From NCBI GenBank assembly GCA_025267735.1, contig CM046297.1:26624011-26688010 (forward strand): 64,000 bases of DNA. Reading direction: 5' to 3'. Within the stretch, counting starts at the first letter, position 1, and every line of letters begins with the position of its first letter. The position numbers and the translations under genes were made by a program. The DNA is from Mactra quadrangularis. Its lineage: Eukaryota > Mollusca > Bivalvia > Venerida > Mactridae. Below the pieces are notes generated by a model. It had not been told where the DNA came from, did no database searches, and saw nothing but the letters and a program-made list of their open reading frames with translations. This document shows positions 33,501-43,815 of the stretch, one piece after another.

Positions 33501-34556
33501 TCTCTATTCGCAACTTTATAATAGACTTCAGACACATTCTTAATGCATATATATGATTTTGCGAATAGACTTCTGAATAGACATTTGAATGGACAGCTCT
33601 CTATTCGAAACTCTATAAGAGACTTCAGACACATTCTTGATGCATTTATATGATTTTTCGAATAGACTTCTGAATAGACATTTGAATGGACATCTGTCTA
33701 TTCGATACTATAAAAAAGACTTCTGACTTATTTTGAATGCATATATATGATTTTGCGAATAGACTTCTGAATAGACATTTGAATGGACAGCTCTCTATTC
33801 GAAACTCTATAAGAGACTTCAGACACATTCTTGATGCATTTATATGATTTTTCGAATAGACTTCTGAATAGACATTTGAATGGACATCTGTCTATTCAAT
33901 ACTATAAAAAAGACTTCTGACTTATTTTGAATGCATATATATGATTTTGCGAATAGACTTCTAAATAGACTTTTGAATGGACATTTGTCTCTTTACGTAT
34001 TCCACGAAAAGACTTTTAAATCTATTTGATTGCATTTCTGACTTTTTTGCGAATAGACTTCTGAAGAGACTTTTGAATGGACAGCTCTCTATTCGAAACT
34101 CCATAAAATACTTCTGACTCATTCTGAATGCGTATACATGATTTTCGAATAGACTTCTGAATAGACATTTGAATGGACATCTGTCTATTCGCAACTTTAT
34201 AATAGACTTCAGACACATTCATAATGCATATATATAATTTTGCAAAAAGACTTCTGAAAAGACTTTTGAATGGACATTTGTCTCTTTAAGTATTCCACGA
34301 AAAGACTTTTAATTCTGTTTTATTGCATTACTGACATTTTTCGAATAGACTTCTGAATAGATTTCCGAATAGACAGCTGTTTTTTCGGCAGTTTGTGAAC
34401 AGATTTTTGTACAGATTTTGTAACTTGCCTATATCTATGTATACAGTAAATGCGAATAGATTTCTGAATGAATAGATTTCTCAATACATAGCTGTCTATT
34501 GTGCGAATGGACTTTTGAATAGAGAATAGACAATAGATAGCTAACTTCACAGACCT
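30505..34556 (-). repeat. Right arm of foldback element, inverted array
   Basis: The same monomers occur in reverse complement (GCGAATAGACTTCTGAATAG, ACATTTGAATGGACAGCTCT, CTATTCGAAACTCTATAA). Copies near 32.1-33.9 kb are more uniform than those at 30.5-31.8 kb, and a ~485-bp (five-monomer) period is visible at 32.7-33.9 kb. The second monomer type appears near 31,850, 32,050, 34,000 and 34,290. Inner copies near the centre are the most degenerate. Confidence 0.85.
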
Positions 34557-34762
34557 TAAATAAACTTAGTTACGGAAGTATTCGGCTTTGTTTGGTCATT
34601 ATCGTGCATTTCACCTTCTATTGATTTTTCATTACTCAGTATTTCTCCAACAAAACCAATCGTAGCATCTGTTAGAAGTTCAGTAGATTTTTCTCTAACA
34701 CCACTCGTAGCTGTTACAAAAGTAATCACTGTCTGTCCATGTTTTATTGGCCGTCTACTAAA
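34556..34762 (-). pseudogene. Possible exon truncated by the foldback element
   Basis: A 68-codon minus-strand frame reads FSRRPIKHGQTVITFVTAT..., ...ELLTDATIGFVGEILSNE..., ...HDNDQTKPNTSVTKFI, then TAA. Composition is mixed (Thr, Glu, Asp) and GC is higher than nearby. The stop codon is formed at the junction: two bases from the duplication and one from the element's terminus. Without the element this frame would run eight codons further to TGA. The protein is not recognised. The evidence is compositional, so random origin cannot be excluded. Confidence 0.3.
34557..34565. repeat. 9-bp target-site duplication, right
   Basis: TAAATAAAC directly follows the right terminus (CTTCACAGACCT). Confidence 0.75.
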
Positions 34763-35160
34763 TCATGTGAGGTTTTTTATTTGTAAATCGAACCTTTTTA
34801 TACCTGGGAAGTGTATACAGTAATAGACTCTGTCTTCAAAAAACAAATCATGTCAAAGCTAAAACACTTGTTGATGTATTAGCCGACTATAAAGCATTTG
34901 AAAATGAAAGTTGCAGACTTTTTACGTCGAATGTTGTTCTCTAATAAAGTTTTGTTAAAGTTGTATATTGATTTTAGAGTAAAATATGAAATTGATACTC
35001 TTAATCTTTAAGGCAATGCATTAAACATTCAGTTCATTTTAAAATATAATGGAAGAACTTATGCAAACGGGTTGGCTTTTCGTCTGAATGAGTAATATTG
35101 TTCCGTCTGTTTCATAAATTTAATGAAAGGTTTTTATCAAATACTTTGTGTGGACATTAT
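34763..35160. other. AT-rich non-coding stretch
   Basis: Nothing recognised; it would be an intron if the flanking minus-strand blocks belong to one gene. Confidence 0.35.
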
Positions 35161-35164
35161 TTGT

Positions 35165-35347
35165 TTAAAATAACCTAATGTAAATTTCATGACGCCTGGA
35201 TTCGATGCTGAACCACTGTTGATAGTTAATCAGGCACGCCATCATTGGCCCATACTGTAACCAGGTATCACTGATATCGTCGTAATATTGATACGACAAT
35301 TATCGAACGAGATGTACAACATCATAAAAAACGAAAGCATTCTTCAT
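35165..35347 (-). pseudogene. Coding-like block with one in-frame stop
   Basis: The minus-strand frame reads MKNAFVFYDVVHLVR, TAA at 35,300-35,302, then LSYQYYDDISDTWLQYGPMM, ACLINYQQWFSIESRRHEIY and IRLF before TAA. The two segments share a frame and a protein-like composition rich in W, Y, C and M, as in a decayed exon. TATCTTAG just upstream could be an acceptor. It lies on the same strand as, and upstream of, the block at 34,556-34,762. Family unknown. Confidence 0.25.
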
Positions 35348-35352
35348 GACTA

Positions 35353-35655
35353 AGATATTTTTTCTGGTTTGAACGCTGTAGCAACATACAGTATCACGGC
35401 GGTCAGTCAACCTTCTCACCGTTCCTGGAAAATTCTAAATGTTTGGATTTAGCTACTAACTATTTACTAGACAAACACTCCCGTCAGTGACTGACAAGTG
35501 CCCTAAATGATCTAGAACCAGTAGTAGGAGGGAGAATGGCTTAAATTATTAGTTCATGACCAAACTCCACGGAAGTATGTCCAGTCTAAGAATAAAATCA
35601 AAAGCCCCTCGATTATTCGACTTACGTGCTACCAATTGAGCAAGCCGGACGACTC
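35353..35655 (-). mobile_element. SINE family B, full-length but diverged
   Basis: On the minus strand: head (GCTTGCTCAATTGGTAGCAC), body (GGAGTTTGGTCATGAACTAA; CAGTCACTGACGGGAGTG), tail (GACCGCCGTGATACTG...TGCTACAGCGTTCAAACC). About 75-80 percent identical to the other copies, so older. Confidence 0.75.
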
Positions 35656-35884
35656 ACAGAGGTTTATAAACGGGTAATTATATTCAGCCTGATGAACCCT
35701 GATAACATCGAAATCATGACTATATGATTATATCCTACAATCTAGATTATGTTCAGACAAGTTCAGACTAATATTTGCCCTGGAATAATTGTTTATTACC
35801 AGGTCAGTGAACACATATAATTGTTTCATGACCTAGAGAAAATTTGTCTGACCTCATATTGTTTTAAGGTACAAATATTTCTGT

Positions 35885-35922
35885 ACAATGTGTTGCTACG
35901 GGAAAAAGCCCAACAAATAATC
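35885..35922 (+). mobile_element. SINE family B 3'-tail scrap
   Basis: ACAATGTGTTGCTACGGG then AAAAAGCCCAACAAATAA is the end of family B, severely 5'-truncated. Confidence 0.6.
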
Positions 35923-35999
35923 TATACTATAATAAAGGCTATACATTTTATAAGCTTCGCAATATAGTCCGATGAAAATAACAAGCGAATGTCTTTTAT

Positions 36000-36118
36000 A
36001 ATTTAGATTGTTGAATTTAGAATTCAGATTGTTGAATTTAGAATTCAGATTGTTGAATTTAGAATTCAGATTGTTGAATTTAGAATTCAGATTTTTGAAT
36101 TTAAAATTCAGATACTGC
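36000..36118. repeat. 21-bp minisatellite, five copies
   Basis: The unit ATTGTTGAATTTAGAATTCAG repeats about five times and then decays. The minus-strand frame shows a seven-residue NLNSKFN periodicity, a consequence of the 21-bp period and no evidence of a gene. Confidence 0.85.
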
Positions 36119-36299
36119 ATTTTAGAATTTGGAAACAACTCTCCATAGCGGGCACCTCCCAATTATGTTCAACTCTCGACACTATTTTCTTTATCTAGCC
36201 CGGAAATCATAAATAGTTTAGGATTTCGAAAAGCATGAAGAGAAATGCGCGTTTTTAAGTGAGTAATTTATTTTATCCGTACGTTTGTATTTATACTAG

Positions 36300-36445
36300 T
36301 GAAAACCAATTTTATGTCATGTGATCTATGCAAATATTTGAACAAGCGTGTACATTGTATTCATTTGTATTTCTTATGTACGGTGTATGTTGGTGTAAGC
36401 TAATAAACTGTATGTTCTGTTCTATTCTATTCTGTTCTGAAAATA
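36300..36445 (+). mobile_element. Likely LINE 3' end with TTCTG tail
   Basis: The stretch ends AATAAACTGTATG followed by TTCTGTTCTATTCTATTCTG, a short tandem tail as found at the 3' ends of CR1/L2-like LINEs. Similar tails, reversed, occur at 37,204 and 46,746. No reverse-transcriptase sequence remains. Confidence 0.45.
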
Positions 36446-36539
36446 ATGAAGTGTTTACTATTATCAACTTTAATAAGATTGGTGTGCAACTAATAGCATA
36501 ACACGCAGGCATCACTCTGATCAAATGATCTAAAGTACG

Positions 36540-36889
36540 GGGGACCTTAGTCAGTTATTTCCCCCCTTGTACACTGTTGAAATAGGTAGGTCCAATTAGT
36601 TGGATTACTCGAATTTTACCCTTACTTTTCATTGTCAATTTGCCAAAATTGATCTTAAATATTTTTTTGTATATAATTTAATTTGTTTAAATATTTTTAG
36701 GGTAAAGAACTATCTAAATTTCATCACTTCTGCAAATATCTTTATTAACAAGAAAGCTATTAGATGAAATATTTTGTTATCCTTACATAGGAATTCAATG
36801 ATAAAATCCGAGGATTCCAACTAATAGGACCAACTTACCAATTGGATTGCTTCAGATTTTATCAGGGAAAGATAACTGACTTAAGTCCC
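36540..36889. mobile_element. GGGACTTAGTCAGTTA-type MITE, uninterrupted
   Basis: The ends GGGACCTTAGTCAGTTATTT and (reverse complement) GGGACTTAAGTCAGTTATCT are inverted repeats, and further internal complementarity exists (AGTTGGATTACTCGAATTTT vs AAAATCCGAGGATTCCAACT). No clear target duplication. Same family as 10,348-11,032. Confidence 0.7.
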
Positions 36890-37203
36890 TAATTGAACAA
36901 AAAACGTTTAATAAAAATATATTGTACGTATAAATCTACGATCGTAATAATAAGATTGCTAACAATAAACATACTGTGCAACAGGAATGTTTGAAAACAA
37001 ATAAAAGTTAAAATTAATGTGAAATAATTAAATTCTGATAATTAGAAACAAGTGGTTTTAATTGTTCGTGATTCTTATAGTGATTAGACATTCACTATAA
37101 CATATGTTATCTTGTAAATGTTTCAAACTAATTCGATCAAGTATACTTCATAAAATAGAGCTCTGCACGTAATACATACATGTGTGCATCAATATGTTTA
37201 AAA

Positions 37204-37226
37204 TACAAAACAGAACAGAACATGTT
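37204..37226 (-). repeat. Reversed GTTCT tail scrap
   Basis: AAAACAGAACAGAACATG resembles the LINE tail at 36,410-36,440 in opposite sense. Confidence 0.35.
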
Positions 37227-37304
37227 TTTTATAGATAAGGACTTAAATATGTACATATTTATCATTCATAAACAATTTAAAATCATATAAAAAGTCAAGT
37301 GTTA

Positions 37305-37613
37305 TAGTGCGTACAAAAAAACAAAACGTGTTTTGGTAAACATTAAAATTGAGACAATTCATTTCAGGGGTGGGCAGTATTGAAAATAAAATTTGTGTAA
37401 TTCATTTTAACAAAATTAGCATGGTTGATAAACCACCACCACTTGGTAAATCATGTTTGTTATGGTAGAACGCTTTTCATTACACAAACAACTAAGACAC
37501 AAGTAAAACATATCACAATTGTTTATTTTAAAGACATCCTGGTCATCCCTCGTCGTGGGTTAGTTCATTGTATTGTTATTATAAACAGTGTTTTGTTTTT
37601 TTTGTACGCACTA
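37305..37613 (-). mobile_element. TA-type MITE (TAGTGCGTAC), copy 1
   Basis: It begins TAGTGCGTACAAAAAAACAA and ends with the inverse TTGTTTTTTTTGTACGCACTA-like run, flanked by TA on both sides. A TA duplication points to Tc1/mariner-type mobilisation. No coding content. It is oriented opposite to copies 2 and 3. Confidence 0.75.
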
Positions 37614-37688
37614 TAATATACATGTATATTAAGAGAGAGAGAAACGAAAAAAGAAAGGTGACAAAACATGTATCATCATAATTATATA

Positions 37689-37992
37689 TAGCTCGAACAA
37701 AAAAACAAAACACTGTTTATAATAACAAAACAATGAACTAATCCACGATGAGGGATGCTCAAGATGACAATAACATAAACAATTGTGATATATTTTACAA
37801 AGTCTTAGTTGTTGGTGTAATGGTAAGCATTCTACCATTACAAGCATGATTTACCCAGTAGTGGTGGTTTATCCGCCATGCATTTTTTTCAATGAATTAC
37901 ACAAATTTTATTTTCAATACTGCCTACCCCTGAAATAGATTGTCTCATTTTTAATGTTTACCCAAACACGTTTTGTTTTTTTGTACGCACTA
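37689..37992 (+). mobile_element. TA-type MITE (TAGTGCGTAC), copy 2
   Basis: The left end is changed to TAGCTCGAACAAAAAAACAA; the right end is intact (TTTTTTTGTACGCACTA). It shares GATGACAATAACATAAACAA and TGTAATGG... with copy 3. It lies 75 bp from copy 1 in inverted orientation, so 37,305-37,992 is itself a ~690-bp foldback. Confidence 0.75.
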
Positions 37993-37994
37993 TA

Positions 37995-38880
37995 CTGTCT
38001 AGATTTCATGGTTTATAACATTTTTTATTACTTTTAAGCACGGTGTAAATGGTTGTTCGTCATTTAAAGATAACTAGATGGGAGCCCGTGCAAGCACGGG
38101 CTTTAGGTAAATATTATTGTGTAATGAAACCGGCAATGTTTGTATACGTAATATTTACGTGGACGACCTGCACTTTGAACATCATAATTTACAACAAAAA
38201 GGCTAAACATGTAGAAATTATTGAAATGTAACAGAAAAGATGAAAAAAATATTCGGCTCTTGAGGGACGAATTTACTTGTGGTGGCAGTGGTTATTGATT
38301 TAATAAAGGGAAATAACCGCTGCGGGGGAGTTTTTAGTTTTATCTAGAACTATTTTTAGACACAAAAAAAATCCACTTTTTTGTTGATTTTTGGCAGTTT
38401 TTTTGCAAATATCAAGAGGCTTTGTCAAAAAAGAATTGTCAACTTGATATGCCGGTATATAGGTGCTCCAGTGACAAACAAAAGATTTATTCAAAGCTGC
38501 GCAGTTTCTTCCACAAAACCGGAAATTCGCAAATTTAATAGTATAGATAAGTAACTCACTTTTTCATACTTGCTTTATCATAAAAGTATCGAGGTTTAAT
38601 AACGTTTTCTTAACATATTCTACAGAAATGCAGCTTTTTTACGACCATTTTCTACGACCATACCATGTAATGAACTTATATCATATATATTGGTAATGTG
38701 GATTTTGGGCCAAAGGCCATATGGTACAACTGCATTTAAATTTATTTAACCGATTAATTACACAATATCAATTAGTAATTCAAGGCTCATCAACAAACAT
38801 ATCATATTTAAATCAATTATTAAAAACGATTAATGATATTTAATATAACCTAACAAAATAACGCGCATGGGTGACAGGAA
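37995..38880. other. Non-coding stretch
   Basis: No supported gene; the frame at 38,049-38,231 lacks support. TAAAGGGAAATAACCGCTG at 38,306 resembles short molluscan repeat words. Confidence 0.35.
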
Positions 38881-38881
38881 G

Positions 38882-38930
38882 GGTTCCGAGTAAAACATAC
38901 AACGTAAATTTAGTGTTTTTACTCGGAACC
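38882..38930. repeat. Hairpin GGTTCCGAGTAAAA
   Basis: GGTTCCGAGTAAAAC and GTTTTTACTCGGAACC are inverted around a ~18-nt AT-rich loop. Confidence 0.65.
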
Positions 38931-39049
38931 ATTATAACAGCCTAGCTACGATATGAAAACGAAATTAAATTCTAAATTTTCCATTTTCCGAACAGTCCAG
39001 TTAATAAAGTACAAAAAATGTGAAATATATCATCAATTTTCCCCTATAG

Positions 39050-39220
39050 GTTTCTGTCATTGTTCATTTTTCATCTGTTTCTATCGTGCAAGATGTTAAT
39101 AACGATAAAGATGGTCGCGTGTTCATTGATGTCCATCTTCCAAAATGTATACGCTATACACAATGTGGGACTGAGCCTGAGGCTGAATTCATTATAGGTT
39201 ACTTTGAAGACGATCTATAA
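39050..39220 (+). CDS. Possible terminal exon, 56 codons, unknown
   Basis: An acceptor-like site (ATCAATTTTCCCCTATAG) is followed by a phase-0 frame: VSVIVHFSSVSIVQDV..., DKDGRVFIDVHLPKCIRY, TQCGTEPEAEFIIGYFEDDL, TAA. GC is about 42 percent against ~30 around it, and the acidic C-terminus is protein-like. AATAAA occurs 29 bp after the stop, as expected of a short 3' UTR. No upstream exon was found in the preceding kilobase, and I do not recognise the family. It may equally be a pseudogene fragment. Confidence 0.35.
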   Translation, partial: VSVIVHFSSVSIVQDVNNDKDGRVFIDVHLPKCIRYTQCGTEPEAEFIIGYFEDDL

Positions 39221-39259
39221 CAAAGGGAAAGTCAGTCTGTGCCTATGGTAATAAAGCAG

Positions 39260-40355
39260 AACTGAATACTGTTGAATACTGTTATAAAGAACACTTTGGC
39301 TCATACAAAATCTTGAAATGTTTGGCTATTTTTAAAAACAAAATTGAATTAAGTTGAACGCCGCTATGAAAACCATCTTGGTTTCTAAAAAATGACGATT
39401 TTTAAATACCGAATGCTTTGTTCGAGAGGAAAAGGATCCATATAATAAGTGCCTTAGATAAGTCATAGTCGAACGAAATAGATTACAGTTGCATGCCGTA
39501 TTAAAGACCATATTGGCTGTTATAAAATCAGTACTTCCTACCATTCCACTAGAAATATCAGCTTGTGATAGAAATCCGCGCATTTATGACCAAGGTCAGG
39601 GCTTAAGCCAAAAAAAAACAGTAAAATTTCGCAGTAAAGACAACCTTGGTATTAGTAAAACCATGCGAGTTTTGACAATTATCAAGTCTCGAATGATTTA
39701 ATTTAGAATAAAAGGGTCCGTATACTAAGACCATTCTGCACTTATTGCAATTAAGACTATCAATTTTGATGGTCCTTAAAGTGGAACTTTCCTGAATCGA
39801 TGAAACTAATAACGATGCAATTCTTTTGTCCTGAGAACTTGTGATAACACTTTTATTTAAACAGATGTCTGAACAATCGTAATCTCAAACCGCGTGTTTC
39901 CGTAACCTGACAATTAACCTCCAGCTGTCCACGAGATGTAATCGTTTAACGCTCGAGCGGTTCCGTAAATTTGTGATATTTGTTTGAAACAAATTTCGAG
40001 GTAATCCAGAAAACGTTCGGGGAATTCCGTAATTTTGCGGAAATTTAGGCTATCGCAATGGTTATCCGAAAGCCTCTATATTCGAAAGTAAATTCCCTGT
40101 CGATATTTCTTCAAATAAAACCTAGAACACCAACTCTAGAACCGACCCTGCATATCTGAATGTTTAGAAAAACTATAGCACTATTTAATAAATAGATATC
40201 AAGTACTTGAGATATGCTATCATTTTTTATCTATTTCCCTTTTAATAATTTAATGCCTGCTTAGAATACTATTATATAAGAAGCCTGTTCGAGTTTTATT
40301 TGAGATTAAAACTCGACATGAGGCTACAGGTGCTAGGTCAAGTTGCCCTTACTTG
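39260..40355. other. Non-coding stretch
   Basis: No convincing gene or repeat; frames at 39,332 (minus) and 39,489 (plus) are unsupported. Confidence 0.35.
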
Positions 40356-40357
40356 AT

Positions 40358-40484
40358 CTGAACAGAGAAATTTCTTAGAAATAATTTGTACAGGACCTCG
40401 ATTTCACAACAGTTTAATATACCTGAACAGAGAAATTTCTGTAAAAATTGTACATTGTCTCGAATCCAGAACGGTTTGATATAC
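40358..40484. repeat. Two-copy tandem repeat, ~63 bp
   Basis: CTGAACAGAGAAATTTCT...CAGTTTAATATAC is followed directly by CTGAACAGAGAAATTTCT...CGGTTTGATATAC. Identity is about 80 percent. Confidence 0.7.
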
Positions 40485-40876
40485 TAAATAAGTAAGAAAC
40501 ACGGAACCAGAACAGTTAATACGGTGTCGAAAAGCAAAGTCAGTAAGTGTACAGCAACCTTTAACTTACAATTTATCGAATGCAATAACTTCGTTCAACG
40601 ATATTTCCAAACGAGCATTAAGATTAATAAAAAAAATCATATTAACATGCGCTTGACTACATTGTGTGTAATTTTTTATCAAGAACGCAGATCTCTCACA
40701 TTGCTAAAAGAAAAGAGGGAGATGATTTTAGACTTTTAATTGTAATAATATGGACACCACAAACACATATTGAAAACATAACTTATGAGGGGATTCCGCC
40801 TTGGAGCAGACATTGACAAAATTATTCCATGGGGGAACCAGGTTCTAGGAACACCAATCTCACACTTGCCTTAAAT

Positions 40877-41532
40877 TACTTTCATGTATACCTTTATAAA
40901 ATGCAGAAACGATATTTGACAACAAATAAAATAAAAAGCGCCTAAAAAGTCGTTAATGATACTATTTCACATGTTCTATTCAAGTGTTTGATAAAACCAT
41001 ACTTGATACAAAACATATCATAAAGAAACATGTTTTAAAGTTATATATGTAAAGGGCATATAATTCATCAATTTTCGCGATTCTGATCAAGACACAAAAC
41101 GCGCTATATTACTTTAAATTATTTTCGTACCCGGCAGTTATAACGACTCGGGAATATTGATAATATCTGGGTATGAGGACGAATTTCAGTACGCTTTATT
41201 CAAATACTTTCATGTATACCTTTATAAAATGCAGAAACGATATTTGACAACAAATAAAATAAAAAGCGCCTAAAAAGTCGTTAATGATACTATTTCACAT
41301 GTTCTATTCAAGTGTTTGATAAAACCATACTTGATACAAAACATATCATAAAGAAACATGTTTTAAAGTTATATATGTAAAGGGCATATAATTCATCAAT
41401 TTTCGCGATTCTGATCAAGACACAAAACGCGCTATATTACTTTAAATTATTTTCGTACCCGGCAGTTATAACGACTCGGGAATATTGATAATATCTGGGT
41501 ATGAGGACGAATTTCAGTACGCTTTATTCAAA
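40877..41532. repeat. Perfect 328-bp tandem duplication
   Basis: 40,877-41,204 and 41,205-41,532 appear identical base for base (start TACTTTCATGTATACC, end CAGTACGCTTTATTCAAA). The downstream frame at 41,485 starts in the second copy and is not supported as a gene. It is either a very recent duplication or an assembly artefact. Confidence 0.85.
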
Positions 41533-41539
41533 TTGAAAA

Positions 41540-42030
41540 TAACGCGCAAACAGAAAACGAAGTCCGACTCCTATAATATTATAACTAAATCGTATTGCAT
41601 AAAGTCAATCAAAACAAAAATGGAAAATAAATATCTATACCTACCATCATTTCTAAAGTTATCCGTTTGTATACATAGCATCCAAGTAATTCACTTTAGG
41701 TCCCCGAAGAAAAATAATCAAAAATTCAATTATATAAATATCATCAACTCACGTCGCGAAAACTAGTGACATTCACCAAACAATAATTATCGTAATTTTA
41801 ACACTACGAGTGAATCACACTCCTCCCTAATTTTATGAAAACAAAGACTAACGCCGTGTGTTTACAGAATGATAACAAAACTGTCATACACTGTGAACGT
41901 TGAAATCGATTTTTGAAAACTTCACAGCCCAGAGTTTTTGGTCCCCAATATTTCCAATAGCATTGAAAAGCCACGCAGTATATTTTTATCTGAATTTCCA
42001 TAGTGTATACATTACTACAGTGGTTCCACC
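41540..42030. other. Non-coding stretch
   Basis: Nothing recognised. Confidence 0.35.
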
Positions 42031-42293
42031 ATGTATTGGAAATATAAGCATCGCCCGATATTTGCGTTAGCTACTATCATACTTTACCCATCTATCACAA
42101 TGTCCCATCAATGCGTGCCGAGTTTATTGTCATCCATACAGAACAACGGCAATTATAATTATTAATAATTAGTTTGTATTCATATAGTGTGTGTGGTTTT
42201 TTTAATTCCCAACTGCATCAATATTCAGTTTTACAATCACATATATTGACGACCACTTTTTCCTGATTATTGATTTTACATTATATTCTAATG

Positions 42294-42486
42294 ACAAGAA
42301 ATGTAATGTGGAAACCACATTAAAGCCGGATTTAAAAACTTTAACGCAAAAATTACAAAGGGAAATAATTCATAATAAAGGCAGGTAGAGTTGTGGTTAC
42401 TTTCCGAACGACCGCCCGCCAGTTCACCAGCCCGCCCGTGTTTCGCCAAACTATTAGCCGAATTTTTCGTTGAAAAATCCTGCTAA
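42294..42486 (+). repeat. Dispersed repeat ACAAGAAATGTAATGTGG, copy 2
   Basis: The first 90 bp match 11,962-12,050 almost exactly; the middle has a CCGCCCGCC-rich insertion; it ends TTTTTCGTTGAAAAATCC, TGCTAA. Confidence 0.6.
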
Positions 42487-43639
42487 AAATGAGAAAAACT
42501 AAGCATTTATAATATTAGAATGGACACACCACGATAATAAATGACATTTATAAGTATGCTCAATAATAAGAAGGGTCGATTTCAAATAAATAATTGTTAT
42601 TAGTGATTTCATTTTTTGTTTCATATATAGTCATTCAAACATAAAAAGTACAAAAGGGAAAAAGAAATCTATTTGATCAAGTGCCTCATCAGCAGTAATG
42701 TTTGTTTTTAAACAAATCAAGATTTTAACGTATTTCAGTGTAATGATTGTTAAATGTTTCTTTGTTTTGTGTAATAGAAAGCTTACTTGGCTATTTAATT
42801 ATACAATCTAAAACTGATAGGAAATGATTGTCTGTTTCGTGGAAATATTACTCATACTGCTATTGAACCGTCTATGTTTTATGACCATTGGAGATATTGT
42901 CGTTTAAATCGACGCGATCTGTTTACTTGAGTTTGAAGCAGTCAGATCCATGATAAATTTAGTATACAATGAAAAAAAACAGTCAACATATTTTTTTTTA
43001 AATATAAGCATCGCCCGATATTTGTGTTAGCTACTAGCCTACTATGCCCATCTATCACAGTTTCCCATCAGTGCTTGACAAAAGTTAATTGCCATCTATA
43101 CAGAACAACTTCAATTATAATTATAAATAATTAGTTTGTATGCATACGTATCAATTTATTCAGTATGTATTCATTTCAGCTCACCATTCTATCAATATTC
43201 AGCCTCGATCACCGATATTAATCAAAATCAATAGACTTAATTTTGTTAGATAGTCTTACGACACAATAGTGTTAAATATTATATGAATCAAAACCAGTAA
43301 AGCTTCTTATTTTACATAACAGAGTAGGCAACTTACAAGGCTAAATTCAACAAACGCAAATACAACAATAGTCTTAACTATACTTAAATACAAAAGGTTG
43401 AATTAAATAAATCAAGGCAAAAGCTTTTTTGACAACCATTCATTTCACAGTAATAGATAACTTAGCGTGAAACATCTTACATCAGCGTAAAGTATCCGTC
43501 TTACCAAACTCTTCGAATTGTTAAGATTTTTTCACTGAAATTTCCAGTTAACAACTCTAAGTGCAAGTCAAAATGATCCCTGGGGCTTCAAACGAATACT
43601 TCAGAAGACTCATTGCACTGTTAAAGTTAGAAGACCGTT

Positions 43640-43815
43640 AGATAATGTCGATTTTCTTCCATAGATTAGATAATATGGAGAGGTTTCTGGCCTTGTGGGA
43701 AGGGTAGGTAAGTATTGGTTATAAACAATGGTCCAGGAAAGCTAGGTTAGGTGCGCTGGACGCCGTTAAATTACCTAAATTGTGTTGACAATGCGTTAAA
43801 TCTAGTAACAAAACA
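43640..43815 (+). mobile_element. SINE family C, 5'-truncated
   Basis: AATGTCGATTTTCTTCCATA, GATTAGATAATATGGAGAGG, GGTCCAGGAAAGCTAGGTTA then the tail GGACGCCGTTAAATTACC, TAAATTGTGTTGACAATGCG. It matches the minus strand of 55,009-55,240. The tRNA head is absent. Confidence 0.75.

Larger units (their letters stand above)
25583..34556. mobile_element. Giant foldback (FB/TU-like) transposon, 8,974 bp
   Basis: The first ~300 bp (AGGTCTGTGAAGTTAGCTAT...) are repeated in reverse complement at the right end at roughly 93 percent. Inside these termini each arm is an array of ~97-bp repeats, in forward sense on the left and inverted on the right, around a unique centre. A 9-bp duplication flanks the whole. 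Foldback elements of Drosophila (FB) and sea urchin (TU) have this design: long, internally repetitive inverted arms, and 9-bp duplications in FB. I infer MULE-related mobilisation in trans, since no transposase is visible. Numerous short frames rich in QKSI or SLFRS repeats are artefacts of the stop-free 12-bp motif and are not genes. Confidence 0.8.

Noticed and set aside
30505..34556. Overlapping minus-strand frames such as 31,326-31,736
   Set aside because: Same repeat motif in reverse; no independent start, composition or conservation signal.
25583..34556. CRISPR array
   Set aside because: Repeats are contiguous ~97-bp monomers with internal 12-bp subunits, in two inverted blocks, in a eukaryotic context. 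There are no constant repeats alternating with unique spacers.
36000..36118. Heptapeptide-repeat protein (NLNSKFN) on the minus strand
   Set aside because: The periodicity comes from a 21-bp minisatellite; the flanks of the frame have no gene-like features.
41485..41766. 93-codon open frame
   Set aside because: It begins inside the second copy of the 328-bp duplication and continues in Lys/Asn/Ile-rich AT-driven sequence.
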